Source of the DNA: Streptomyces cathayae
Lineage (GTDB): Bacteria; Actinomycetota; Actinomycetes; Streptomycetales; Streptomycetaceae
NCBI RefSeq assembly: GCF_029760955.1
Contig: NZ_CP121682.1
Span: forward strand, 4,464,001-4,528,000
Reading direction: 5' to 3'
DNA length: 64,000 nt
Of the stretch, positions 50,256-59,195 are shown piece by piece (positions within the stretch are counted from its first letter, which is position 1; every line of letters starts with the position of its first letter). The translations under genes were made by a program, and so were the position numbers. The notes beneath the pieces are model-generated. The model saw only the letters and a list, made by a program, of their open reading frames with translations, ran no database searches and was not told the DNA's origin.

Positions 50256-51629
50256 GTGAACCAGCAGCGAACCGCGCAGGACGGCACCGACGCCCTGCAC
50301 GCCACGGCGAGCCGCAAAGCGGCCTTCCGTCTCTTGCCGATCCTGTGCCTCACGTACTTCATGGCGTTCGTGGACCGCACCAACGTCGGTATGGCCAAGA
50401 CGTCGCTCGAAGCCGACGTGGGCATCAGCGCCGCGGCGTACGGCGTCGGCGCGGGCATCTTCTTCCTGAGCTACGCGCTCCTGGAGGTGCCCAGCAACCT
50501 GATCATGTACCGGGTCGGGCCGCGGCGCTGGATCACCCGGATCGCCGTGACCTGGGGACTGCTCTGCTCCTGCATGATGTTCGTGCAGGACGAACTGTCC
50601 TTCTACATCGTCCGGTTCCTGCTCGGCGCGGCCGAGGCCGGCCTGTACCCGGCGCTCATGTACACCGTCACGATCTGGTTCTCGCAGAAGCAGCGGGTGA
50701 CCGTGGTCGGGATCCTCTACCTCGCCGTGTGCGCCGGTTTCGCACTCGGGGCTCCCCTCGGCGGCGCTCTCATGGAGCTCCACGGAGCGGGCGGGCTGTA
50801 CGGCTGGCAGTGGATGTTCCTCGTCGAGGGCCTGCTCACCGTGGTCGTCGCCTACTTCGTGTGGCGCCTCGTGCCCGACCGGCCACAGGACGCGAAGTGG
50901 CTGACGGCGCGGGAGGCCGCGGTGCTGAACGAGCGCGCGGTCGTGCGGACCGCCCCGGGGCACGGCACCCTGAAGGGCAACGCCAGGATCGCCTTCGCCC
51001 GGCCGTTCATCCTCGCGCTGTCCCTGATCTACTTCGCGAACCAGGTCAACAGCGTGGCGATCCAGTACAACTTCCCGTCCATCGTCGAAAGCCTCGACGT
51101 GGAAGGGTCCTTCCTGATCGGTGTGGTGAGCGGCAGCGCCGGCATCGCCTCGTTCATCGGCGTGCTCGTGATCCCGTGGATCCAGCGCCGTGTGCAGAGC
51201 GAGGTCCGGGTCCTGACGTACGTGACGCTCGCCACGGTCCCGGTGGCGGTCGCGTACAGCGTCTCCGACGGCGCGATCCTGCGCATTCTGCTGATCGACG
51301 CGGCGATGCTGCTGCTGGTCGGCATCCTCCCGCTCTACTGGTCGGTCGCGATGGCGAGGATGTCCGGGCTGATGGCCGCGGCCGGACTCGCGTTCATCAA
51401 CACGGTCGGGCTGCTCGGCGGGTTCGTCGGCCCCTATCTGTACGGACTCGCCGAGGGCCGGGGGAGCGAGTCCGCCGGACACGCCGTGCTCGTGGGCGCC
51501 GCCGTCCTCGGCGTGCTGCTCCTGCCGGTGCTGCATCGAACGGTGCGTTCCGAGGACCGGCGGGCCGGCCAGGGCGCCGGCCCGGGCTCTCCGGCCGGTG
51601 GGGAAGCCGGTGCGGAAGCGGTGAAGTGA
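50256..51629 (+). CDS. MFS transporter, anion:cation symporter (ACS) family
   Basis: 457 residues with twelve predicted helices. N-terminal motif FVDRTNVGMAKTSLEADVGI and the loop MYRVGPRRWITRIAVTWG are typical of ACS-type transporters of organic acids such as tartrate, phthalate or hexuronates. GTG 50256 has GGGAG eight bases upstream; ATG 50220 is in frame but lacks a ribosome binding site. The TetR gene 200 bp downstream may regulate it. Confidence 0.9.
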   Translation: MNQQRTAQDGTDALHATASRKAAFRLLPILCLTYFMAFVDRTNVGMAKTSLEADVGISAAAYGVGAGIFFLSYALLEVPSNLIMYRVGPRRWITRIAVTWGLLCSCMMFVQDELSFYIVRFLLGAAEAGLYPALMYTVTIWFSQKQRVTVVGILYLAVCAGFALGAPLGGALMELHGAGGLYGWQWMFLVEGLLTVVVAYFVWRLVPDRPQDAKWLTAREAAVLNERAVVRTAPGHGTLKGNARIAFARPFILALSLIYFANQVNSVAIQYNFPSIVESLDVEGSFLIGVVSGSAGIASFIGVLVIPWIQRRVQSEVRVLTYVTLATVPVAVAYSVSDGAILRILLIDAAMLLLVGILPLYWSVAMARMSGLMAAAGLAFINTVGLLGGFVGPYLYGLAEGRGSESAGHAVLVGAAVLGVLLLPVLHRTVRSEDRRAGQGAGPGSPAGGEAGAEAVK

Positions 51630-51832
51630 CCCTGCGGAACCGTGTCGTCGCCGCCCGGACCGGCCCGTTCGGCGGGTGGGCGGCGTCGACCGTACGCGGG
51701 GGCGGCGGCCGACCCGGCCTCCCCCCGCGGCCGTGGTCATAGACTCACGGATTCACGGGTTCACCGACTCACGGGCGCACGGCGACTTCGTGCGGAGACG
51801 CCGAGGAGTCGGGGAGGGGGAGGGGAGGAGCC

Positions 51833-52507
51833 ATGGCCGAACGAGGGCTGGAGACGAAGTACCGCATCGCGGAGACGGCGATGGCGCTGTTCCTGGAGCA
51901 GGGCTACGAGAGCGTCACCGTGGAGGCCGTCGCGGACGCGTCGCAGGTGTCACGGCGCACGGTGTTCCGGTACTTCGACGGCAAGGACGAGCTGGCGTTC
52001 CCCGATCACTCCGCGCGGCTGGAGCTGTTGGCGCGCCACCTGGTGAAGCCGACCGGGGGGCGGTCCCCGGTGGACGTCGTCGTCGCGGCCACCGAGGTGG
52101 TGATGCTCGACTTCCTGAGCAGGCCCGAACTGGTGCTCCAGCGCTACCGGCTGACCCGGATCGTGCCCGAGTTGCGCAGGCGTGAGGTGCTCGAGAACGA
52201 ACGCTACGTCGCCCTGACCCGGGCGTATCTGCGTGACCGACTGCCCCCGGACGGTCCGGCGTTCCTGCCGATGGCGCTCTCCGCGCTGATCGACGCGATG
52301 CATCGGTCGGCGCTCGGCAACTTCGCCCGCAGCGGCGGGACGGCGGACGCGTACGCCGAGCTCAAGGACGGCATGGAGTGGATCCGCCGGACCCTGGTCG
52401 AGGAACCGGCTGCCGGCAGTCCCCTGCTGTTCGCCGTGCTGCCGGACACGGCGGCCGCGCGGCACGCGTTGTCGACGCTGCGCGACGAGGCCCGGGACCT
52501 GCTCTGA
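51833..52507 (+). CDS. TetR family transcriptional regulator
   Basis: 224 residues. HTH: LETKYRIAETAMALFLEQGY, VTVEAVADASQVSRRTVFRY. The C-terminal part (about 80-224) is the ligand domain. ATG 51833 is preceded by a purine-rich run with GGGGAGGAG. Upstream (51739-51783) lies a degenerate array of ACTCACGG/TTCACGG units at about 9-bp pitch, which may be operator DNA. The neighbouring MFS gene is a candidate target. Confidence 0.92.
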   Translation: MAERGLETKYRIAETAMALFLEQGYESVTVEAVADASQVSRRTVFRYFDGKDELAFPDHSARLELLARHLVKPTGGRSPVDVVVAATEVVMLDFLSRPELVLQRYRLTRIVPELRRREVLENERYVALTRAYLRDRLPPDGPAFLPMALSALIDAMHRSALGNFARSGGTADAYAELKDGMEWIRRTLVEEPAAGSPLLFAVLPDTAAARHALSTLRDEARDLL

Positions 52508-52769
52508 ACCCGGTGCGCCGGCCGCGGCCGATCCCGGGCGTGCAGGACCGAACGGTGCGGGGCACGGTGAGTCTGCCGACCGGGAGGGCCCGCGCAGGCG
52601 GCGCGGTCGCCGCTCTCGCCCCGTCGGCCGCCCTGACGGGCTGAGACCCCGGCACATCGGTGCCATGACATGGATGCACCGAAAAATGAACAGCGCCTCT
52701 CGGAGTGCCCCCGGCACTGACGTCGATGGCTAGCATCAATGCCGCTGACTGTGATGTGAGGAGGCCGAG

Positions 52770-53474
52770 GTGGCCGAGGTGGCCGAGGTGACCGAGACGA
52801 CGCCGGTCGAGACGGCCGTGGCCGAGGTGATGGCCGAGCTGGCCGAGCTCGAGGACCCGAAGACACGCCGGGTGAACGAGAAGCACGGTGACGATCACGG
52901 TGTGAATCTCAGCAGGCTGCGCGCGCTCGCGAAGCGGCTGAAGACGCAGCAGGAACTCGCGCGCCGCCTCTGGGCGACGGATGACACCGCGGCGAGACTC
53001 CTGGCGATCCTGGTCTGCCGCCCGAAGGCGTTCGAGCGCGAGGAACTGGACGTCATGCTGCGCGAGGCACGCGCACCCAAGGTGCACGACTGGCTCGTGA
53101 ACTACGTGGTGAAGAAGAACCCGCACTCCGAAGAGCTGCGCCTGGCCTGGTCCGCCGATCCGGATCCCGTGGTCGCGAGCGCCGGCTGGGCGCTGACCAC
53201 CGAACGCGTGGCGAAGCGGCCTGGGGGTCTCGACCTGGCAGGACTGCTCGACGTCATCGAGGCGGAGATGAAGAACGCCCCGGATCGCTTGCAATGGGCG
53301 ATGAACCACTGCCTGGCCCAGATCGGCATCGAGCACGCCGAGCACCGTACCCGCGCAGTCGACATCGGCGAGCGCCTGGAAGTGCTCAAGGACTACCCGA
53401 CCTCCCCGGGCTGCACGTCCCCGTTCGCGCCCGTCTGGATCACCGAGATGGTGCGCCGACAGCACGACGGGTAG
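52770..53474 (+). CDS. DNA alkylation repair protein (AlkD-like)
   Basis: 234 residues, mostly alpha-helical HEAT-like repeats as in AlkD glycosylases, which excise bulky or positively charged alkylated bases. Recognisable segments are PKVHDWLVNYVVKKNPHSEE, WALTTERVAKRP and RLQWAMNHCLAQIGIEHAEH, then the family end. GTG 52770 has GAGGAGG upstream. The first codons are a 9-bp repeat (VAEVAEV), so alternative GTG starts 9 or 18 bases on are possible. Confidence 0.85.
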   Translation: MAEVAEVTETTPVETAVAEVMAELAELEDPKTRRVNEKHGDDHGVNLSRLRALAKRLKTQQELARRLWATDDTAARLLAILVCRPKAFEREELDVMLREARAPKVHDWLVNYVVKKNPHSEELRLAWSADPDPVVASAGWALTTERVAKRPGGLDLAGLLDVIEAEMKNAPDRLQWAMNHCLAQIGIEHAEHRTRAVDIGERLEVLKDYPTSPGCTSPFAPVWITEMVRRQHDG

Positions 53475-54230
53475 GAAGAGCCGCGCTCGCGCTCACGCTC
53501 GTGCCGCTACCGGGGCCCTTCGCCGTGCACGGCCCTGCAGGGCGGAAGCAAAGCGGCTCTTCGGGGCTCTTCGGCCTGCTTCGACACGCGCCGGCCGTGA
53601 CCGCTGTCGGCCCCGGCGTGGCACCACGGCGGCCGTCCGTCGAGGCGGCTGCCGCTCCCACGCGTCATGCCCCGGCCGAAGCCGAGCGGTTGCGGCACTC
53701 GGGTGCCGGTGGATAACCCTTCACTCGCACGGACCGAAATCTGTGGTGGCTGATGTAGACATGTGCGCGCACCGAGGTTAGTGTGTCTGCTGTAGCCAGG
53801 AAGTCGGTGAGGCGTGGCAGACACGAACTGCCCGCGGGAACAGAGGTTCTGGCACGGCGGTGGAGTGGTGGGGCCGGAGTAGGCTTGGGGCCCCCTCGCT
53901 GACCGCCGGGCCTGGTGGCCGTACGAGGGCCGCCGGCAGTACGCAGGTCCGCAGGAGTGAGAAGTCAGACAGAAGGAAGAGAAGGAGGAGGACGCCATCA
54001 GGATCGCCCGGGCGAGAACGGTCTGCCCGGGTACCGCAGGCCCCGGAACGGAAGGTGGTCCCACGGTCACGCATCCGCGATCCCCGCACTCTCCGCCCCT
54101 CGTCAGGGGTCGGTGCGGAAACAGAAGGCCGGCCTCGCAGTAAGCCGGTCGATGGTGTTACAAATCCCTCGGGGCCTTGGTGCCGTACGGCACCAAGGCC
54201 CCTCGACGCATTCCCCCCTCAGAGGTGCAG
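53475..54230 (+). other. 756-bp region, probable long structured leader of the MerR-like gene
   Basis: No convincing coding frame. A stem GTGTCTGC (53783-53790) / GCAGACAC (53817-53824) encloses 26 bases, a purine-rich stretch (AGAAGGAAGAGAAGGAGG) follows near 53960, and a 32-bp palindrome sits just before the gene at 54231. It may encode a long 5' leader or a separate small RNA. Confidence 0.5.
54171..54202. promoter_or_regulatory. 32-bp perfect palindrome before the MerR-like gene
   Basis: Arm GGGGCCTTGGTGCCG (54171-54185), centre TA, exact complement to 54202. It ends 28 bases before ATG 54231. As RNA it is a very strong hairpin, suited to attenuation; as DNA it could be an operator. Confidence 0.75.
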
Positions 54231-54569
54231 ATGACCACAGACACGCCGCTCGACCGAATCGACGACGACGACTACCCCGCTTACACCATGGGACGAGCAG
54301 CGGAGATGCTCGGCACCACGCCCGCCTTCCTACGGGCTCTCGGTGAAGCCCGGTTGATCACACCCCTGCGCTCCGAGGGCGGCCACCGTCGCTACTCCCG
54401 CTATCAGCTGCGCATCGCCGCCCGTGCCCGGGAGATGGTCGACCAGGGCACCGCCATCGAGGCGGCCTGCCGCATCATCATCCTGGAAGACCAACTGGAA
54501 GAGGCCCGGCGCATCAACGACGCACTGCGAGGCGGTGAGGTCGGGGCCGACCACAAGGCGGACGCCTGA
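54231..54569 (+). CDS. MerR-like helix-turn-helix protein
   Basis: 112 residues: an acidic N-terminus, a MerR-type HTH (YTMGRAAEMLGTTPAFLRAL, RSEGGHRRYSRYQLRIAARA), then a helix (IIILEDQLEEARRIND) that may dimerise. No effector domain, so it probably responds through partner proteins or acts as a nucleoid-type regulator. Its setting among cold-shock, helicase and WhiB genes points to a stress regulon. ATG 54231 has AGGTG upstream and a 32-bp palindrome in its leader. Confidence 0.88.
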   Translation: MTTDTPLDRIDDDDYPAYTMGRAAEMLGTTPAFLRALGEARLITPLRSEGGHRRYSRYQLRIAARAREMVDQGTAIEAACRIIILEDQLEEARRINDALRGGEVGADHKADA

Positions 54570-54695
54570 CCCGCACGCTCATGGCGGACGGTGGCACGCC
54601 AGGACCGCGGCCGGCAGCCGATCGGACCGGCGATCGAGTCCCCTTCGGGAGGGCCCGGGGCTGCGCTGCTCGGCCGACACCCCTGCTGTAAGCGG

Positions 54696-55028
54696 TCATT
54701 CCCGGCGTGTACGAACCGTTTTCCCCGTCGCTTGTCCCGCCGGGCCGCCGAACAGTTTCCGGCGGATGGCGCGACGCTGCGCGGCGGTGGTCGCACCCCA
54801 GATGCCGACGTCCTCCCCCTGCTCGACGGCCCACCGGCGGCAGGCGAGCAGGACGCGGCAGCGATGGCAGACCGCACGGGCGCGAGCGACCTGGGGCTCG
54901 CTTTCCCGTTCGATCAGAGGGAAGAAGAGCTCGGGATCCTCGCCCACGCACGCGGCATCGCGGATCCATCCGCGTGCGGCGGGGAACAGGTCGACGCTGA
55001 AGCGAGAAGGCCGACGGTCGTCCGGCAC
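54696..55028 (-). CDS. WhiB-family iron-sulfur transcription factor
   Basis: 110 residues. The four cluster cysteines are C27, C54, C57 and C63 (AACVGEDPELFFP, ARAVCHRCRVLLACRRWAVE), followed by the turn GIWGAT (75-80; more usually GVWGG) and a basic C-terminus (QRRAIRRK). It would bind a [4Fe-4S] cluster and the sigma factor to regulate stress or redox genes. GTG 55028 has GGAGG seven bases upstream; the frame upstream has no start signal. Confidence 0.92.
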   Translation of the reverse strand: MPDDRRPSRFSVDLFPAARGWIRDAACVGEDPELFFPLIERESEPQVARARAVCHRCRVLLACRRWAVEQGEDVGIWGATTAAQRRAIRRKLFGGPAGQATGKTVRTRRE

Positions 55029-55218
55029 GGTGACACCTCCGCCAGATGCCGGCTGAGCCGGCAGGTGGCTGCGGCACAGGCGTGCCGCAGGCCCGGCAGG
55101 GGTCGTGCCCACCACTCTAAAAGCGTGCCTGTGGACTTGTCAGCCCGGACGGGGTCCGTGCGGGCCGTACTCGTCATGCCCTGCTCAGGGCCGGGGCGGT
55201 GGCCGCCCCTCCCGCAGG

Positions 55219-55545
55219 TCAGATGGACATGGGGGCGCCGAGCATCAGGGAAGCCCGCTGGAGCGGGTCGGCGATCCTCGCCTCTGCGACCTCTGCGGCC
55301 TCGGGGGCCTCGGGGGCGGTGCGGCAGGTGAAGCCGAGCCGGGTCATGGCCCTGAGGACTTCGCCGCCGCTGAAATCGCGGCGGTCCTGGCGGGTGACGA
55401 CCTGGCCGACCTGCTTGGCGGGGTAGTGGCGGCGCCCGATGACGACGGAGTCGCCGGTGACCGGCTCGGGCTTGACGCCCTTCATCGATTCCAGCACGCC
55501 GTCCTTGGTGAGCTCGAACGGAAAGCGGGCGATGACACAACGCAT
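55219..55545 (-). CDS. SCO5918-like small conserved protein
   Basis: 108 residues beginning MRCVIARFPFELTKDGVLES, with VTGDSVVIGRRHYPAKQVGQ and TRQDRRDFSGGEVLRAMTRL. In S. coelicolor a protein of this kind (SCO5918, from memory) sits beside a DEAD-box helicase and a cold-shock gene, as here. Function unknown. ATG 55545 has GAGG five bases upstream. Confidence 0.8.
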   Translation of the reverse strand: MRCVIARFPFELTKDGVLESMKGVKPEPVTGDSVVIGRRHYPAKQVGQVVTRQDRRDFSGGEVLRAMTRLGFTCRTAPEAPEAAEVAEARIADPLQRASLMLGAPMSI

Positions 55546-55593
55546 GACGCCTCACAAGGAGAAGGGGAAAGGGGCCGGCTGTGATGTGGCGGT

Positions 55594-56003
55594 TCAGCGG
55601 GAGAGGGCGATGACGCCCGGGGCGTCATCGTGTTCGTCGACCACGGGCAAGGCCCCGAGCCGCCGGTGGCGCATCGCGTGCTCGGCCTCGGCCACCGTGG
55701 TCAGCGGCGGGGCGAAGGGCCCGCCGTCGTCGCGTCGGAGACGTCGCGCAGGCGGAGCCGGTCGGTGTAGCCGGAACTGTCCCGCACGGCGGTGAGCCGG
55801 GCCTGGGTGACCAGGTCGGTGTACTGGCCGTCCTCGTCGCAGACGACGAGGTGACCCGTGCGGGCGGCGGCCATGAGGGACAGCGCCACTTCGACGGTCA
55901 TGTCGTCCCAGACCTGAGGCCCGGCCGAGTCCACGGCATCGGCAGCCGTCCTGTGCACGGCGTCGGTGCCGGTCGGGCGGGAATGCATCTGGACCAGCGT
56001 CAA
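55594..56003 (-). pseudogene. CBS-domain protein gene with a frameshift
   Basis: The 5' part (TTG 56003 with GGAGG six bases upstream) encodes the first CBS motif (MTVEVALSLMAAARTGHLVV, then LVTQARLTAVRDSSG). The second CBS motif (PLTTVAEAEHAMRHRRLGAL, PVVDEHDDAPGVIALSR) continues in another frame and ends at 55594. The 410-bp span is one base short of 137 codons, so loss of one C near GACGTCTCCGACG (about 55740) explains it. As read, the product is 100 residues with one CBS motif. Confidence 0.72.
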
Positions 56004-56049
56004 GAGGTGCCTCCTGCAGAGATGGGTCAGCTTCCTGATCAGGACGGGT

Positions 56050-57540
56050 CTAGGCGGCGTCGGAGACGGACCGCCGTGCGGGCGCGCGCCGGGCCGCCGG
56101 CACGGCGCGGCGCCGGCCGCGTGAGGTGGCGCCGCGCCGGGGGCGTTCGGTCACCGGTGCGGTGATGACGACCGGGATGCCGGAGGGGGCCTGGGCGCCG
56201 GTGATGCGGTGCAGGGCCTCCGCGCCCGCGCGGACCTGGGTGGTCTGCGGGACGATGCCGGCCATTTCCATGAGGCGGGTCATGGCGCGGCGCTGGTTCG
56301 GGGTGACCAGGGTGACGACGCTGCCGGACTCGCCGGCGCGGGCCGTGCGGCCGCCGCGGTGGAGGTAGTCCTTGTGGTCGGTCGGAGGGTCGACGTTGAC
56401 GACGAGGTCGAGACTGTCGACGTGGATGCCGCGCGCGGCGACGTTGGTCGCCACCAGCACGTTGACGTGCCCGTTCTTGAACTGCGTCAGCGTACGGGTG
56501 CGCTGCGGCTGCGACTTGCCCCCGTGCAGGGAGGCGGCCCGCACCCCGCTGTTCAGGAAGTGCTCGGTGAGGCGGTCCACGGCGTGCTTGGTGTCCAGGA
56601 ACATGATCACACGGCCGTCGCGTGCGGCGATCTCGGTGACGGCCGCGTGCTTGTCGGCGCCGTGGACGTGGAGCACGTGGTGCTCCATCGTCGTGACCGC
56701 GCCGGCCGACGGATCGACGGAGTGCACGACGGGGTCGCTCAGGTAGCGGCGCACGAGGAGGTCGACGTTGCGGTCGAGCGTGGCGGAGAACAGCATGCGC
56801 TGCCCCTCGGGACGGACCTGGTCGAGCAGAGCGGTGACCTGCGGCATGAAGCCCATGTCGGCCATCTGGTCCGCTTCGTCGAGGACGGTGACGGACACCT
56901 GGTCCAGTCGGCAGTCGCCGCGTTCGATGAGGTCCTTGAGGCGTCCGGGGGTGGCGACGACGAGCTCGACGCCGCGGCGCAGCGCGCCGGCCTGCCTGCT
57001 GATCGGCATCCCTCCCACGACCGTCGCCAGGCGCAGCCTCACCGCGCGGGCGTACGGCGTGAGCGCGTCGGTGACCTGCTGCGCCAGCTCACGCGTCGGT
57101 ACGAGGATCAGCCCCAGCGGCTGCCGGGCCTCGGCGCGCCGCCCGGCCGTACGGGCCAGCAGGGCCAGCCCGAAGGCGAGGGTCTTGCCGGAACCGGTGC
57201 GCCCCCGGCCGAGGACGTCACGGCCGGCGAGCGAGTTCGGCAGCGTCGCGGCCTGGATCGGGAACGGTACGGTCACGCCCTGCGCGCCGAGCGCGGTCAG
57301 CAGCTCCGCGGGCATGTCGAGATCGGCGAAGCCCGCCACGGCGGGCAGCGCCGGGGTGATCGTCTTCGGGAGGGCGAACTCCCCCTGGAACGCGGCGGGG
57401 CGGCGGCTGTGACCGTGGGAACGCACCGGTCCGCCGGAGCGGCTCAGGGACGACGAGCCGAACTGTCTGCCGTTCTTCCCGGGGACGGCGCTGCCGTTCC
57501 GGGTGCGGGCGAAGCGGTCGTTCGTGCGTGTGCGGTTCAT
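56050..57540 (-). CDS. DEAD-box ATP-dependent RNA helicase
   Basis: 496 residues; unwinds RNA structure, typically in the cold. Motifs in order: Q region VPFPIQAATL, motif I GRTGSGKT, PTRELAQQ, TPGRL, DEAD (VLDEADQMADMGF), LFSATLDR, then in domain 2 VATNVAARGIHVDSLD and HRGGRTARAG (a variant of HRIGRTGRAG). The basic N- and C-terminal tails are RNA-binding. ATG 57540 has AAGGAAGG upstream; the leader of about 250 nt contains a hairpin at 57726-57752. Downstream of the cold-shock gene on the same strand. Confidence 0.93.
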   Translation of the reverse strand: MNRTRTNDRFARTRNGSAVPGKNGRQFGSSSLSRSGGPVRSHGHSRRPAAFQGEFALPKTITPALPAVAGFADLDMPAELLTALGAQGVTVPFPIQAATLPNSLAGRDVLGRGRTGSGKTLAFGLALLARTAGRRAEARQPLGLILVPTRELAQQVTDALTPYARAVRLRLATVVGGMPISRQAGALRRGVELVVATPGRLKDLIERGDCRLDQVSVTVLDEADQMADMGFMPQVTALLDQVRPEGQRMLFSATLDRNVDLLVRRYLSDPVVHSVDPSAGAVTTMEHHVLHVHGADKHAAVTEIAARDGRVIMFLDTKHAVDRLTEHFLNSGVRAASLHGGKSQPQRTRTLTQFKNGHVNVLVATNVAARGIHVDSLDLVVNVDPPTDHKDYLHRGGRTARAGESGSVVTLVTPNQRRAMTRLMEMAGIVPQTTQVRAGAEALHRITGAQAPSGIPVVITAPVTERPRRGATSRGRRRAVPAARRAPARRSVSDAA

Positions 57541-57725
57541 GCGGAACCTTCCTTGATGCGGCACATATCAAGGAATTCCCGCAGCGGTGAGCGGCATGGA
57601 GAATTGCAAGAACGGGCCGAGTGGGGCGCGAAAATGAATCGTGCGCCAAAACATGATGCACGGGAGATGCTCTGGCATTCCCGAAAGGGAATCCTTTTGT
57701 GTAGGTCTGTGGATTCCCCGCGGTC

Positions 57726-57752
57726 GTCCCGCAGGCGAAACCACTGCGGGAC
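57726..57752 (-). promoter_or_regulatory. Hairpin in the helicase leader
   Basis: GTCCCGCAG (57726-57734) pairs with CTGCGGGAC (57744-57752) across nine bases, between the cold-shock gene terminator and the helicase start. Cold-induced helicase genes often have structured leaders. Confidence 0.5.
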
Positions 57753-57760
57753 GTGCATGC

Positions 57761-57798
57761 AGCTGGGGCCCGCACCCCGAAGGATGCGGGCCCCAGCT
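57761..57798 (-). terminator. 14-bp stem terminator of the cold-shock gene
   Basis: AGCTGGGGCCCGCA (57761-57774) pairs perfectly with 57785-57798 around a ten-base loop, 18 bases past the stop codon. Confidence 0.85.
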
Positions 57799-57816
57799 AC
57801 GAAGTGTGCGCCGGTG

Positions 57817-58020
57817 TCAGGCGGGGACGATGTTCTCGGCCGTCGGGCCCTTCTGCCCCTGCGCGATGTCGAAGCTCACCTTCTGGCCCTCCTGGAGCTC
57901 GCGGAAGCCCTGGGCGGCGATGTTCGAGTAGTGGGCGAAGACGTCGGGGCCGCCGCCGTCCTGCTCGATGAAGCCGAAGCCCTTTTCCGCGTTGAACCAC
58001 TTCACGGTGCCAGTAGCCAT
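57817..58020 (-). CDS. Cold-shock domain protein (CspA family)
   Basis: 67 residues, canonical length. RNP1 KGFGFIEQ and RNP2 VFAHYSNI are present, with the start [16 protein letters not shown]. An RNA chaperone that binds single-stranded nucleic acid. ATG 58020 has AAGGAGAC upstream. The 5' leader of about 170 nt is long, as usual for cold-shock mRNAs. A strong terminator separates it from the helicase gene. Confidence 0.96.
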   Translation of the reverse strand: MATGTVKWFNAEKGFGFIEQDGGGPDVFAHYSNIAAQGFRELQEGQKVSFDIAQGQKGPTAENIVPA

Positions 58021-59195
58021 GTCTTGTCTCCTTCGGGGCAGTGAATCGGCATCCGCACTGCACGGGCGCCGTGTCGCCGCGATGATCGACCCGCCCGGAA
58101 AAAGACCGGTGCCAAAGATGTTTCCAGTGGCACGGAAGCCGCCTGAGAAGAACTTGGAATTCGGGAACCACAACTGCAACTGCGATTGACAGTAGCACGT
58201 TGTGGCGGCCTGTGCGCGGCGAATAATTCCGCTCTGTTCGCTGCTGTAAGGAAACTGTCCGCACGTTCCGTCAAACTCTCATCCCGTGGGTGCAGATATC
58301 ATGGTGTCCGGACCTTGGCGATCCTTGAATTTCCACCTCCGCCGGCAGTCGGCCACGGACTGTTCCGCTGCACCCGCCCCCTCGGAGCAAGCGACCGGCC
58401 GCCGTACGAACCGCTCCAGAACTCTGGCGGTGCCGGCTCCCGGTCCGTGCCCGTCGGGGGCCCGGGAGGGGACGGAGGACCGGTTCCGCTCGGGGCGATC
58501 GCCCACCGGATCGACGTCCGGTCGGCGGGCGTGCGTCTCGCGTGCGACGGGACGGTCGCCGCGGCACTGCTCGGTGGGCCGGACGCGCACGCGGTGCCGC
58601 TGAGCCGGATGTCCGCCGAGGTGCACACGGACGCCCCCGGCCGCCACGTGGACGGAGGACCATGCCCAGCCGGGTCGGGGCCGGGGGGCGACGCACACCG
58701 CACGAGGGCGTCAGCGGGTCAGGAGGGCGGGCCTGCCTGCCCGGCACGCCCGGTCGGCGCACCGCCGCGCTCGGACCGGGCCGCGCGCCGGGCGCAACAT
58801 CGGCCGGTGGCCGCGTACCCCTGGACAGCGAGAGCCGGCGCGAGGACGACTTCGACCGTGTCTTCGAGCAAGGCGCCGTCGACGTCCTCCGACTCGCTCC
58901 GCCGGACAGGCCCTGAGCCCCGGCCCGGTTCCCGGCGTCTTGCCGGAAGCGGGGAAACGACAGCGAGGCTCCGGGGCACACGGGGCGGTGTGGTCACCGG
59001 CATCGCTCACGCTCGGGCGGATGCGGTGAGCGGCCCGACCGCGTCCCACGTGTCCCGTGCGCGTGCGACGGCCCGGAAGGCATCGTGCCGTCGCACGCGC
59101 CGCGGTCCGCACGCGCCGCGGTCCGCACACACCCGGTGCGGTCCCCCGGTGCCGAGCGGATAGCATCGCGCTCGGCACGGCCCCCGGCAGAGGCG
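58021..59195. other. 1.2-kb region with no recognisable gene
   Basis: The first 170 bp is the cold-shock leader and promoter. From about 58,270 to 58,920 frames are open on both strands, but none has a ribosome binding site and a recognisable protein. A short stretch near 58,830-58,916 (DDFDRVFEQGAVDVLRLAPP) has protein-like composition and could be a gene remnant. The end carries a 16-bp repeat (59092-59123). Confidence 0.5.
59092..59123. repeat. 16-bp tandem duplication upstream of pucR
   Basis: CGCACGCGCCGCGGTC occurs twice head to tail, ending 72 bases before the regulator start. Confidence 0.75.

Noticed and set aside
56209..58044. 611-codon plus-strand frame opposite the helicase and cold-shock genes
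   Set aside because: Antisense shadow; both strands cannot be real here and the helicase motifs are unambiguous.
58186..59163. 325-codon plus-strand frame
   Set aside because: No ribosome binding site, uneven codon use and no recognisable domain; kept only as an unassigned region.
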